From Christiangramia sabulilitoris (GTDB taxonomy: Bacteria; Bacteroidota; Bacteroidia; Flavobacteriales; Flavobacteriaceae): a stretch of DNA of 64,000 bases. Below are positions 43,775 through 53,338 of this stretch, piece after piece (positions within the stretch are counted from its first letter, which is position 1; the number at the start of each line of letters is the position of its first letter). The notes beneath the pieces were generated by a model. It did no database searches, was not told the origin of the DNA, and saw nothing but the letters and a program-made list of their open reading frames with translations. The translations under genes were made by a program, and so were the position numbers. Location of the stretch: positions 593,500 through 657,499 of the forward strand of contig NZ_VHSF01000003.1 in assembly GCF_007050985.1 (NCBI RefSeq), in the 5' to 3' direction.

Positions 43775-44586
43775 TATATCTTATCTAATAATTCTTTAAA
43801 CAATTTTACCATATTCGGCTCTGCCTTGGCGGCATTGGCCAGGATATCCTGAATATCGACCTTCTCCAGGTTATCCGGATCTCCCTGATCTGTGATCACT
43901 GAAATTGCTGAAACCGGAATTCCCAAATGATTTGCCACGATAACTTCTGGCACAGTGCTCATACCTACTGCATCCCCTCCAATCATTTTTAAATAACGAT
44001 ATTCAGCCCTGGTTTCGAGTTCGGGGCCGGGAACAGAAATATACACTCCTTTGTGTAGTGTGATATTATTTCTTCTTGCAGCTTCTTCAAAAATTTCGTT
44101 CATTTCCCTGTTGTAGGGCTCGCTCATATCTACAAACCTTTCACCCAGTTGATCCACGCCGTGAAAAGCCAAAGGTGAACCTCCAAGCAGGTTAATATGA
44201 TCATCTATAAGCATAAGTTCTGCTTTTTTAAAATCGAGATTCAATGCCCCGGAAGCATTGGACACCAATAATCGTTGCATTCCTAACCGCTTCATTACCC
44301 TAACCGGAAAAGTAACATCGAAAAGACTGTACCCTTCATACAGGTGAAACCTTCCCTGCATAATGACTACTTTTTTACCCTGCAGGCTTCCAAAGATCAG
44401 TTTACCTTTATGAAATTCAACCGTAGCCGTAGGAAAGTATGGAATATGATTATAACTGGCTTCAGCCTCGATTTCCACATCTTCAAGTAGTTTTCCAAGC
44501 CCGGTCCCAAGAATGATCCCAACCTCAGGAGTTCCAAAGCCTTTCGATTTTAAATAGTCTACAGATTCATTAATTCTGTCTGTCAT
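43774..44586 (-). CDS. Purine nucleoside phosphorylase within arsenosugar operon
   Basis: Phosphorolyses purine nucleosides to base and (deoxy)ribose-1-phosphate. The 270-residue trimeric-type PNP shows the phosphate/substrate residues in GIILGTGLGKLLE, YEGYSLFDVTFPVRVM, NASGALNLDF, and the late VISVITDQGDPDN block. It is joined to TIGR04282 and arsM by TAATG overlaps on both sides, an unusually intimate arrangement. A natural reading is that it cleaves adenine from the 5'-deoxy-5'-dimethylarsinoyl-adenosine expected from ArsM plus ArsS, giving an arsenosugar phosphate. That is inference; ordinary purine salvage is the alternative. Confidence 0.92.
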   Translation of the reverse strand: MTDRINESVDYLKSKGFGTPEVGIILGTGLGKLLEDVEIEAEASYNHIPYFPTATVEFHKGKLIFGSLQGKKVVIMQGRFHLYEGYSLFDVTFPVRVMKRLGMQRLLVSNASGALNLDFKKAELMLIDDHINLLGGSPLAFHGVDQLGERFVDMSEPYNREMNEIFEEAARRNNITLHKGVYISVPGPELETRAEYRYLKMIGGDAVGMSTVPEVIVANHLGIPVSAISVITDQGDPDNLEKVDIQDILANAAKAEPNMVKLFKELLDKI

Positions 44587-45191
44587 TATTTTATAAAATT
44601 TTGGAAGGCCGGATGATCTTTTATATCATCCAGCATATCTATATCATTTTTTTCTGGCAGGACCTTGATCTTCGCATCCTGCATATCTTTAAGCGAGTCT
44701 TCAAAAACACTGGAAGTACTCCAATTTTTTCCATGGAAAAGCTTTTTATTCATGGCTTTCATTCCAAGTAAATAGTAGCCTCCGTCCTTCGCCGGACCTA
44801 TTACATAATCATGATCCTGCAATTCTGAAAAAGCTGCAGAAATATCAGCCGAAGATATATCATAAAGATCACTCCCTATAATGATCACTTCCTGATAACC
44901 CTGTGCAAAAGCATCTGTAAAGGCCGCTTGCATTTTATCTCCCAGATCCCCATCGATTTGAAGTTTTTTTTCAAAACCTCCAGTTTCCCAAATATCATTC
45001 TCAGCAAGAAAGCTGGAATAAAATACTTGTTTTTCCAGTTTCAGGGGAGCAGTGATTTCATGAGAGTGCTTCAACAGAAATTTATAAATTTCCAGCGCCT
45101 TATTATTACCAAGATCTCTGGCCAGCCTCGTTTTCACCTTTCCCGCTTCAGGATTTTTGGTGAAGATCATCAATAATTTCTCGTTATCCAC
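44586..45191 (-). CDS. TIGR04282-type glycosyltransferase of arsenosugar cluster
   Basis: A 201-residue small nucleotide-sugar/CofC-like transferase (DUF2064) of the TIGR04282 family. Signature pieces are LMIFTKNPEAGKVKTRLA at the start, GDLGDKMQAAFTDAF, IIIGSDLYDIS, and AKDGGYYLLGMK near 135. The fold resembles guanylyl- or uridylyl-transferases, so it may activate a sugar phosphate (for example a ribose-1-phosphate) rather than transfer it. Directly abuts the rhodanese gene (no gap) and is coupled to the PNP gene by TAATG. Cytoplasmic. The family's link to arsenosugars is from genome context. Confidence 0.9.
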   Translation of the reverse strand: MDNEKLLMIFTKNPEAGKVKTRLARDLGNNKALEIYKFLLKHSHEITAPLKLEKQVFYSSFLAENDIWETGGFEKKLQIDGDLGDKMQAAFTDAFAQGYQEVIIIGSDLYDISSADISAAFSELQDHDYVIGPAKDGGYYLLGMKAMNKKLFHGKNWSTSSVFEDSLKDMQDAKIKVLPEKNDIDMLDDIKDHPAFQNFIK

Positions 45192-45695
45192 CTAATAAAT
45201 TTTTTCAGCATTCTCCAGCCATTTAGCCCAATGCCTGGAATAAGCGTGAACTTTATTGGTTGGTTTGTTTTTTATATCCATAACAGGAAAACCGCTTTGC
45301 TTCCATCCAAATATGCCCCCATAAAGATTCCTGATATTTTTATAACCCGCTTTAGCAAGTTTTATGGCAATATCTTCAGATCTGATCCCTATAGAACAAT
45401 ACACCACGATTTTTTTATTTTTCTGAATGTCATTCATTCCGGAGAGTTCAAAATCATTATAGCCAATATATATCGCGCCGGGAATATGACTCACTATGAA
45501 TTCTTCGTTCTCCCTTGCATCCAATATGATCACATCTCCATTTAACTGGTGCATTCTTAATTCTTCCGCAGAAATATAGGGAATGCTGCCAGAATTATAT
45601 TTCTTAAGAATTTCCCCCAGGGAATTCTGAGATTGCACGGGTGAAAAAATCTGGACCATAAAGATGAGTATAAGAAAGTTCCTTGTCATACTCAT
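45192..45695 (-). CDS. Exported rhodanese-like protein in arsenosugar operon
   Basis: A rhodanese domain with a signal peptide (MSMTRNFLILIFMVQIFSPVQS). The start at 45695 is preferred because the longer frame would overlap arsS by 22 bases. Typical features: HIPGAIYIGYND, and the persulphide cysteine Cys100 in VVYCSIGIRSE, with a GGIFGWKQSGFPV close. The six-residue active loop CSIGIR is normal for rhodaneses. It would sit in the periplasm, unlike most sulphur-transfer rhodaneses. It lies two bases after arsS. Its connection with arsenic (for example thioarsenical formation or arsenate reduction) is hypothetical. Confidence 0.87.
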   Translation of the reverse strand: MSMTRNFLILIFMVQIFSPVQSQNSLGEILKKYNSGSIPYISAEELRMHQLNGDVIILDARENEEFIVSHIPGAIYIGYNDFELSGMNDIQKNKKIVVYCSIGIRSEDIAIKLAKAGYKNIRNLYGGIFGWKQSGFPVMDIKNKPTNKVHAYSRHWAKWLENAEKIY

Positions 45696-45697
45696 GA

Positions 45698-46753
45698 TCA
45701 GGCTACGCTTCCCTGGCAACTACTACCGGCCCCGGCAGTACAACCATAGCAATGTTGTGAAATTATAATATTCCTGTCGTTTAATAAATCTTCGTTATAC
45801 GCGCTAATATGTTGCACTTTACTATCAACTTTTAACTCCAGCATTTGGTTGAAATCACAGTCATACAACCAGCCATCCCAGCTAATGGAGATGGTATTTG
45901 TACACATTACATTCTCCACAGCCGCAGGATTATAGGCATCTACCAGGGCGTACATATAATCCTCGTAATTCTCTGAAGCAATAAGATATTCCAGGAAACG
46001 ACTTATAGGCAAGTTGGTTATCGCAAATAAATTATCGAAATCTATATTGAAATCTTCCTTTAAAGCAACTTTAAAATCATGCTCCATGGCCTGTTGATCT
46101 GTAGGCAGGAATGCCCCGGAAGGATTATAAACCAGGTCAAGTTTTAAACCGGTACCTTCCTGTGCATAACCAACCGAATTGAGCATTTGTAAGGCCTTTA
46201 TAGATTTATCAAAAACCCCGCTTCCACGTTGCTTGTCTGTCTTCTCTCTTTTATAAAAGGGAAGCGAAGATACTACGTGTACATTGTGTTTCTTAAAAAA
46301 TTCCGGAAGGTCATGATATTTTTTATTAGCCAGAATGATGGTTAGATTAGACCTTACGATAAAATCCTTAATGCCTGCCTTTGATGCTTCTTCCACGAAC
46401 CATCTGAAATTCGGATTCATTTCCGGAGCTCCACCCGTAAGATCCAGGGTGTGGGCACCTGTATTTTTAATTACTTCAAGACATTGTTCCATGGTTTCCC
46501 GGGTCATGATCTCTTTCCTGTCTGGACCGGCATCTACGTGGCAATGAGAACAAACCTGATTGCACATATAACCAAGATTAAGCTGGAGTATCTCTAATTT
46601 TTTTGGTTTCAGGGGGAAATTACCGGTTTGGCTAATCTTGTCTTTGAATGTGGGTAAACCACCATTTTGAAAAATACCGTTACTCAGGAATTTTAATTGA
46701 TTTTTAGGACTGGAAAGATCATCCTTTCGTGCTTTCAGGGACTTAATGGTCAT
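45698..46753 (-). CDS. arsS: Radical SAM enzyme ArsS (arsenosugar biosynthesis)
   Basis: Expected to add a 5'-deoxyadenosyl group from SAM to dimethylarsinous acid, giving the arsenic nucleoside precursor of arsenosugars. The radical SAM cluster motif is C64xxxC68xxC71 in GYMCNQVCSHCHVDAGP. The DUF3641-like C-terminus carries further cysteines (MCTNTISISWDGWLYDCDF near 283-297, and C335, C338 and C346 in CYGCTAGAGSSC), likely auxiliary Fe-S or arsenic-binding sites. Some homologues are selenoproteins; this one uses Cys throughout. Second gene of the operon, 49 bases after the AhpD-like gene. 351 residues, normal length. Confidence 0.93.
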   Translation of the reverse strand: MTIKSLKARKDDLSSPKNQLKFLSNGIFQNGGLPTFKDKISQTGNFPLKPKKLEILQLNLGYMCNQVCSHCHVDAGPDRKEIMTRETMEQCLEVIKNTGAHTLDLTGGAPEMNPNFRWFVEEASKAGIKDFIVRSNLTIILANKKYHDLPEFFKKHNVHVVSSLPFYKREKTDKQRGSGVFDKSIKALQMLNSVGYAQEGTGLKLDLVYNPSGAFLPTDQQAMEHDFKVALKEDFNIDFDNLFAITNLPISRFLEYLIASENYEDYMYALVDAYNPAAVENVMCTNTISISWDGWLYDCDFNQMLELKVDSKVQHISAYNEDLLNDRNIIISQHCYGCTAGAGSSCQGSVA

Positions 46754-46802
46754 AAAGAAATTTTGATGCGTTAAATAATTAGTACACTTATTACGAAAAT
46801 AC

Positions 46803-47138
46803 TTACATACTTAACTTTTTGTACTTGTTCATCATTTGAACGCCATGCACCAAAGTAGCTCCACTTTCAATTGCTGCGCCGGCATGCACCGCTTCCATCA
46901 TTTCCTCTTTGGTAATACCCCGCTGTAATCCGTCTTTAGTATATGCATCTATGCAATATGGACATTTAACAACGTGCGACACAGCCAGGGCAATCAGGGA
47001 TTTTTCGCGCGCAGAAAGTGCTCCTTCTTCGAAAACCTTACCGTAGTAATCGAAGAATTTGTTTCCTAATTCCTCACTCCATTCAGTAATTTCTCCAAAT
47101 TTTCTAAGGTCTGCAGGATCATAATAATTTTTAGACAT
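46803..47138 (-). CDS. AhpD/carboxymuconolactone-decarboxylase-like protein of arsenosugar cluster
   Basis: A 111-residue alkylhydroperoxidase-like protein matching the group annotated arsenosugar-biosynthesis-associated peroxidase-like protein. The redox motif is VKCPYCIDAY, with Cys59 and Cys62, followed by the AhpD-type helix EMMEAVHAGAAIESGATL. In some relatives the first Cys is selenocysteine; here it is Cys. It probably acts as a thiol-dependent peroxidase or arsenic redox protein. First gene of the minus-strand arsenosugar operon; the next gene is arsS. Confidence 0.9.
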   Translation of the reverse strand: MSKNYYDPADLRKFGEITEWSEELGNKFFDYYGKVFEEGALSAREKSLIALAVSHVVKCPYCIDAYTKDGLQRGITKEEMMEAVHAGAAIESGATLVHGVQMMNKYKKLSM

Positions 47139-47197
47139 AGTAAAGTTTTTATGCTTTTAGCATTTAATATAAATACGAAATTTTTACAGTAGCGGAT

Positions 47198-47380
47198 TTA
47201 TAAAGTAACCACTCCTGTTACAGAAAGAATGATAAGCAAAAAAACCAGGATAATAAGTACTACCACCCACATTTTGTTCCTGGAATTACCGGTTCTTGTT
47301 TCTGTAGATTGATTTCTACTTTGTTCAGAATCTTTATGATCTGTTAGCATAGGTGAAGACCTGTCTTTATCTGCGCTCAT
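47198..47380 (-). CDS. Small C-tail-anchored membrane protein
   Basis: Sixty residues from the Met at 47380: a polar, Ser/Asp/Arg-rich N-terminus (MSADKDRSSPMLTDHKDS) followed by a single C-terminal hydrophobic helix (MWVVVLIILVFLLIILSVTGV), so it is likely tail-anchored in the inner membrane. The longer frame to 47482 adds an implausible leader. No family recognised. It precedes the arsenosugar operon on the same strand by 59 bases but shows no evident coupling. Confidence 0.6.
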   Translation of the reverse strand: MSADKDRSSPMLTDHKDSEQSRNQSTETRTGNSRNKMWVVVLIILVFLLIILSVTGVVTL

Positions 47381-47655
47381 AATATTGGATTTTCCTGAAT
47401 TTAAGGCCCTGTGGTTTTCCAAAAAAAGATTTAACAAATAATTGATATCTAAACACAGTTGCTTATTTAGCCGTGAAATCAATCTAAAGAAAGGGCATTA
47501 TAACGTTTTTCGCATTACAATTATCTTAAATAATGATATCTCGCACAAGAATTCTTAAAATTTTCACACAAATGATAATTTTACAGCCTTTGTGTTTAGA
47601 AAAAATTAGTAAAAAACGCTTAACTTTAAAAAGCGCGAATTCTACGAGATTATCA

Positions 47656-48702
47656 ATGAGAATTATTGTTAAAACCTTACCAGTAAACGAAATCCTCGAG
47701 GATATTGCAGAAACCCTTGGAACTGAATTAATAAACCGAAACGGAGAACTAAGTGTTAATATTCCGGAAAGTTCCGGAGAAGGTTATATAAGAGGAGTCA
47801 GTTTCGATTCCGGGATGGGCATCCTTACTTATAACTGTAAATTCTACGAGGATGTAGAAATTCATTTTGCGTTAAATACAGTACATCCGCTAAAGTTTAT
47901 TTTTTGTTCTGAAGGAAGCGTAGGACATCGTTTTCAGAAGAGTGATGAGCTTCACACCATTGACACTTACCAGAATATTGTAGTAAGCAGTAATGGCTAC
48001 CAGGGACACATTTTGTACTTTAAAAAGAATATTGCCACCCATGTATCCAGCCTGGAGATCATCAGGTCGATATTCGCGCATAGATCTAATTACGATTTCA
48101 AGGACCTTGACCCTACTTTAAAGGAGCTTTTTCAGGATGCCGTTTCTAAGAAGCAATTTTTTTACCAGGGGAATTACAGTATTAAAGCTGCAGATCTTAT
48201 GGACGATATCAGCACTAAGGATTATTCCGGTTTTTTGCGCAACCTGTTCCTTGAGGGTAAGGCCTTTGAAATGCTGGTCATCCAGATCGCACAATATGAA
48301 GACGACGAGAATGGTGAAAACCTGCCTAAGATCCTCAGAAAATCTGATATCGAAAAAGTAGATTATGTCGCGAAAAGAATTCAGGGGGATCTTAGCACAA
48401 ATCTAAATGTGGAATCCCTGGCGAAAGAAGCGGGCACTAATGTGAACAAGCTGCAGGAAGGTTTTAAATATGTATATAACCTTACCGTAAATAAATATAT
48501 GCAGAATGTAAAGCTTGAGGCGGCTAAGGAGATGCTAAAACTTTCAGATAAGAATATTTCAGAGATTGTCACCTCTATAGGACTTAATAACCGAAGTTAT
48601 TTTTCAAAGATCTTTAAAGAAAAATATGGAGTTAGCCCCAAGTATTTCCTCAAATCCAAGAAACAACTTAAAACTGAAGAGATCAAAGAAGAGCAGGATT
48701 AA
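47656..48702 (+). CDS. AraC-family transcriptional regulator
   Basis: 348 residues from the ATG at 47656 (MRIIVKTLPV); the longer frame adds 41 residues of low-complexity translation that do not match a domain. The C-terminal two-helix-turn-helix AraC domain (about 240-340) includes NVESLAKEAGTNVNKLQEGFK and the second helix pair ISEIVTSIGLNNRSYFSKIFKEKYGVSP. The N-terminal ~220 residues are a sensory region without a recognised family. It is divergent from the tail-anchored gene and arsenosugar cluster, and so a candidate regulator of them, on position only. Confidence 0.88.
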   Translation: MRIIVKTLPVNEILEDIAETLGTELINRNGELSVNIPESSGEGYIRGVSFDSGMGILTYNCKFYEDVEIHFALNTVHPLKFIFCSEGSVGHRFQKSDELHTIDTYQNIVVSSNGYQGHILYFKKNIATHVSSLEIIRSIFAHRSNYDFKDLDPTLKELFQDAVSKKQFFYQGNYSIKAADLMDDISTKDYSGFLRNLFLEGKAFEMLVIQIAQYEDDENGENLPKILRKSDIEKVDYVAKRIQGDLSTNLNVESLAKEAGTNVNKLQEGFKYVYNLTVNKYMQNVKLEAAKEMLKLSDKNISEIVTSIGLNNRSYFSKIFKEKYGVSPKYFLKSKKQLKTEEIKEEQD

Positions 48703-48801
48703 TAAGATTTACTGTTAATTCTACGTTCTGGCTTTAAATTAAGAATTCATTCTTCTTTTTTATAAATTCCCGATCTTTAATTTTTTAATCGATTATTACA
48801 A

Positions 48802-49260
48802 ATGAAAGATCTCGAGATCAATGCAGCGCTGCAAATAGGTAAATCCAGGCAGGTAGTCTTCGAAGCTATTGTAGAGCCAGAAAAAATGTCCAATTACTTT
48901 ATATCTGAAAGTACCGGCACTATGGTAGAAGGCGAGGAGATCACCTGGAAATTTCCTGAATTTGATATGACATTTCCCGTGAAAGTGCTAAAGGTCAAGA
49001 AGCCTGAATTCATCTCTTTTGAATGGGAAGGCTCGCCGGGAAAAATGCTTACCGTTGGTATAAGCCTGGAAGAATTAAGTCCAGATAAAACCCTGGTGAA
49101 AATCACTGAGGGCAAAATGCTGAATAATGAAGAAGGTATTCAATGGTACGGTAGAAATTCAGGCGGATGGGCAAATTTTTTAGCCTGCCTCAAGGCATAC
49201 CTGGAATTTGGCATAAACCTGCGTAAAGGAGGCTTTGATTTTATGAAACAACCCGAATAA
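48802..49260 (+). CDS. SRPBCC/AHSA1-type domain protein
   Basis: 152 residues of one helix-grip domain: early SRQVVFEAIVEPEKMSNYF, a central EFISFEWEGSPGKMLTV strand pair, and a long C-terminal helix, GGWANFLACLKAYLEFG. Similar fold to the protein at 4558-4998 but with a distinct sequence. Cytoplasmic, ligand unknown. It follows the AraC gene by 99 bases on the same strand and is ended by a strong terminator, so the two might share a transcript. Confidence 0.85.
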   Translation: MKDLEINAALQIGKSRQVVFEAIVEPEKMSNYFISESTGTMVEGEEITWKFPEFDMTFPVKVLKVKKPEFISFEWEGSPGKMLTVGISLEELSPDKTLVKITEGKMLNNEEGIQWYGRNSGGWANFLACLKAYLEFGINLRKGGFDFMKQPE

Positions 49261-49280
49261 ACCTGTACCAGCTATAAATA

Positions 49281-49312
49281 AAAAACCCGCCTTTAAAAGA
49301 AGCGGGTTTTTT
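49281..49312. terminator. Bidirectional intrinsic terminator
   Basis: AAAAACCCGC and GCGGGTTTTT flank an 11-base spacer and are bordered by A and T runs. It lies just downstream of the plus-strand SRPBCC gene and, read on the other strand, downstream of groEL. Confidence 0.9.
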
Positions 49313-49354
49313 TATAAAGTCTAACGGTTAAAATCTAACGTCTAACTTTTGCTT

Positions 49355-51010
<1,656 letters not shown>

Positions 51011-51096
51011 TCAACAGCCTGAGGGCATTGAAAATATTTGGTTAATTAATTTTTTGATTTATTCCCTGCGGCAGCAGGAAAGTAATTTTGATGTAG

Positions 51097-51372
51097 TTAT
51101 ACTATTGCCAGAATATCATCTTCCCGCATAATCAGGTAGTCTGTACCTTCAAGCTTTAGCTCGGTACCTGCATATTTACCATAAAGAACCATATCCCCTT
51201 CTTTAACGGTCATATCGTGATCTTTAGATCCTGCACCAACAGCTACTACTTTACCTTTTTGAGGTTTTTCTTTTGCGGTTTCGGGAATAATAATCCCAGA
51301 TGCAGTCTTGTTTTCTGCAGCAACAGGTTCAATAACAACCCTGTCTGAAAGCGGTTTAATGTTTAGTCCCAT
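51097..51372 (-). CDS. groS: Co-chaperonin GroES
   Basis: The 91-residue lid protein of GroEL. The mobile loop region follows [10 protein letters not shown] (residues 6-15), including [20 protein letters not shown], then GKVVAVGAG and [11 protein letters not shown]. Length is slightly shorter than the E. coli protein, as usual in Bacteroidota. Upstream, at 51417-51432, is an imperfect 16-base palindrome, TTAGGGATATTCCTAA, possibly an operator. Promoter boxes were not found with confidence. Confidence 0.97.
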   Translation of the reverse strand: MGLNIKPLSDRVVIEPVAAENKTASGIIIPETAKEKPQKGKVVAVGAGSKDHDMTVKEGDMVLYGKYAGTELKLEGTDYLIMREDDILAIV

Positions 51373-51465
51373 TTTTTATAATTTTTATTACAGGTTAATT
51401 AATTTTTTAATCGTGCTTAGGGATATTCCTAAAATTATGCCAGCGATTTATTCCTGCCATTAACC

Positions 51466-51502
51466 AAAAAAAAATGCCAGCTTGTCATAAGCTGGCATTT
51501 TT
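51466..51502 (-). terminator. Intrinsic terminator after secG
   Basis: A perfect ten-base stem, ATGCCAGCTT (51474-51483) with AAGCTGGCAT (51489-51498) and loop GTCAT, is followed on the minus strand by eight T residues. It separates secG from groES, so groES-groEL needs its own promoter. Confidence 0.9.
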
Positions 51503-51525
51503 AAATTATAATGTTTTGTGAAAAT

Positions 51526-51867
51526 CTACTGTGCACTGTCAGTCTCTACCGGTTGAGCTGGATTCTGAGCTGCAGGAACCTCTGTATTTACAGGTTCATC
51601 ACTTTCAAAAACCCTTGTAGCTGCTCCCGCAGGTGCATCCATAATGGCTACATTCGAAAGAAGAATCAATACTAATAATAAGGTAGCCAGGGTCCAGGTA
51701 CTTTTATCAAGAAAATCTGTGGTTTTCTTAACTCCTCCCATTTGTTGACCACCACCTCCAAAAGATGAAGATAAACCTCCTCCTTTAGGATTCTGTACCA
51801 TAATTACAACTACCAGCAAAAATGCTACGATAATTATTAAAGCTAAAAAAATAGTGAATGTACTCAT
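51526..51867 (-). CDS. secG: Preprotein translocase subunit SecG
   Basis: The 113-residue protein has two transmembrane helices (about 5-24 and 58-76) joined by the Gly-rich loop NPKGGGLSSSFGGGGQQMGG, the classic SecG signature. It assists SecYEG-mediated protein export. The tail after the second helix is longer and polar (ending AQPVETDSAQ). Two bases after the TPR gene and followed by a strong terminator, so it ends the lptE operon. Confidence 0.95.
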   Translation of the reverse strand: MSTFTIFLALIIIVAFLLVVVIMVQNPKGGGLSSSFGGGGQQMGGVKKTTDFLDKSTWTLATLLLVLILLSNVAIMDAPAGAATRVFESDEPVNTEVPAAQNPAQPVETDSAQ

Positions 51868-51869
51868 TC

Positions 51870-52745
51870 TTATTCGTTATTAATGTCTTGTAATTTCTCT
51901 ATTGCCCGAATTTGGTCTGCAAAGAAACCACTTTTTTCGGGATTTTTCAAAATTAATATTTTATAAGCCTGGATGGCTTTTTTATAGTTTTTCTGCTCGA
52001 GATATACCTTAGCCAGAGTCTCTGTCATAAGGGATTCCGGGGCAGTTGTACCCTGTTCTGCCAGGTTCGCTTTATTGGCAATTTTACCTGGCTTTATTTT
52101 AGGATTCTTAGAAATGAATTCTTCTATCAGCTCGAATTTACGCGAACGGTTTTCATCTTGCTCATTCCTTGCACTCTCTTCTCTTTCAATAGGCTGTGCT
52201 TTGGTAAGTTTTAACCATTCTGAAAAAGAATGGGATTCCCTCCCGTCAAATTCCAAAGGCTTTCCAATTCCAAGCTCATCTTCAGAAGAACTTTCTTTTT
52301 GCCCAGTCTGGATTTCTTCCTCCTCTACAGGTTCATGTCTTTCAAATAAAGAAGGATCCATCACCAATTCAGATTCAGACTGCTTCATCTTTATGGCCTC
52401 ATTGATATCAATACTCCTGCGTCCATGCACCTCTTCTGGCTCATAAACGGTCATCTGCATCAACCTTTCTTCCTGGTCACGTATCTGTTTGGCAATTTGA
52501 TTTTGATTAAATTCTGCCGAGGTAATAAATTCAAATAAAATACTGCGGTCTGTGGTATATGCGGCGGTCTTTTTTAAAGCGTCATTATAACTAAATTCCT
52601 GGTGCTCTTTTAAGCCCTTTAACCTGATAGCCCGCGCCGCCTGAAAATAAGGAGCTTTGACCAAGATCTTTTCGATCTCTCGGGTTTGCTCTGCGGTGAT
52701 CTCACCCGGGTTTTCCAGTAAATTTGTTAGCGCTTTTATATCCAT
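51870..52745 (-). CDS. TPR-containing hypothetical protein
   Basis: 291 residues from the Met at 52745, which shares TAATG with the lptE stop; a Met two codons upstream is less likely. The region up to about 210 is charged with Glu-rich, disordered stretches, and the C-terminal ~65 residues form a TPR-like helix pair, LAKVYLEQKNYKKAIQAYKILILKNPEKS. No enzyme motif. Its fixed place between lptE and secG suggests a conserved Flavobacteriia protein of the envelope block, but function is unknown. Confidence 0.8.
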   Translation of the reverse strand: MDIKALTNLLENPGEITAEQTREIEKILVKAPYFQAARAIRLKGLKEHQEFSYNDALKKTAAYTTDRSILFEFITSAEFNQNQIAKQIRDQEERLMQMTVYEPEEVHGRRSIDINEAIKMKQSESELVMDPSLFERHEPVEEEEIQTGQKESSSEDELGIGKPLEFDGRESHSFSEWLKLTKAQPIEREESARNEQDENRSRKFELIEEFISKNPKIKPGKIANKANLAEQGTTAPESLMTETLAKVYLEQKNYKKAIQAYKILILKNPEKSGFFADQIRAIEKLQDINNE

Positions 52746-53248
52746 TACCAATCGGTTAAAGCCGCATTAAAAATATCCTGAGTTAGTCTCGTATAAATTT
52801 CATCTAAAGCGGTTTCCAGGGCAGCACCTACAAGTTGAGTCTGCGCAGGATAATCAAAATAAAATGAGAATCTACGTTCAAAATCCTTATCCGGCTCCAG
52901 GGTATTGTAATATCTCACATTCACCGTTATGGTCAACCTGTTCTGGGCTGCCGTATTTTGGGCAGTAGCAGACATAGGAGAGATGTAATACTCTGTGATT
53001 TCTCCTTCAAAGATAAGGTCTCCATTGGTATTGGTCAGGTTAAGACTGGTTTGATTAAGGATAAGATCCTGAAGAGAAATAGTAAAAGCCCGGTCTATAC
53101 CCGGTTCTACCAGATCTGCATTATTTTGAAAAAAGTTCACCTGGAAAGATTCTGCCTCGCCGGTATCTGCACCCGTAAAAGAATAAATACCACAGGACTG
53201 GAGGCTTAATAGAAGTACGGAGCAAAAAATAAAAAATAATTTCTTCAT
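52745..53248 (-). CDS. lptE: LPS assembly lipoprotein LptE-like
   Basis: A 167-residue lipoprotein with lipobox LQSC (Cys19), starting the mature part GIYSFTGAD. Composition and length fit the LptE family of Bacteroidota, where it is expected to plug the LptD barrel in the outer membrane. Characteristic segments are NLTNTNGDLIFEGEITEYY and RLTITVNVRYYNT, with the terminal helix LTQDIFNAALTDW. In the block sigma-54 activator, lptE, TPR protein, secG; the gene stop is coupled to the next start. Confidence 0.88.
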   Translation of the reverse strand: MKKLFFIFCSVLLLSLQSCGIYSFTGADTGEAESFQVNFFQNNADLVEPGIDRAFTISLQDLILNQTSLNLTNTNGDLIFEGEITEYYISPMSATAQNTAAQNRLTITVNVRYYNTLEPDKDFERRFSFYFDYPAQTQLVGAALETALDEIYTRLTQDIFNAALTDW

Positions 53249-53338
53249 ATGTTTTTAGCTGTAAGCTTTAAGCACTAAGCTGATAAGATCCAAAATATTA
53301 AATTCGGCTTATCGGCTTGATCCAGGGGCTGAAAGCTA

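Noticed and set aside
51065..51078. CCTGC..GCAGG hairpin between groES and groEL
   Set aside because: Only five base pairs and no T run; too weak to call a terminator or regulator.
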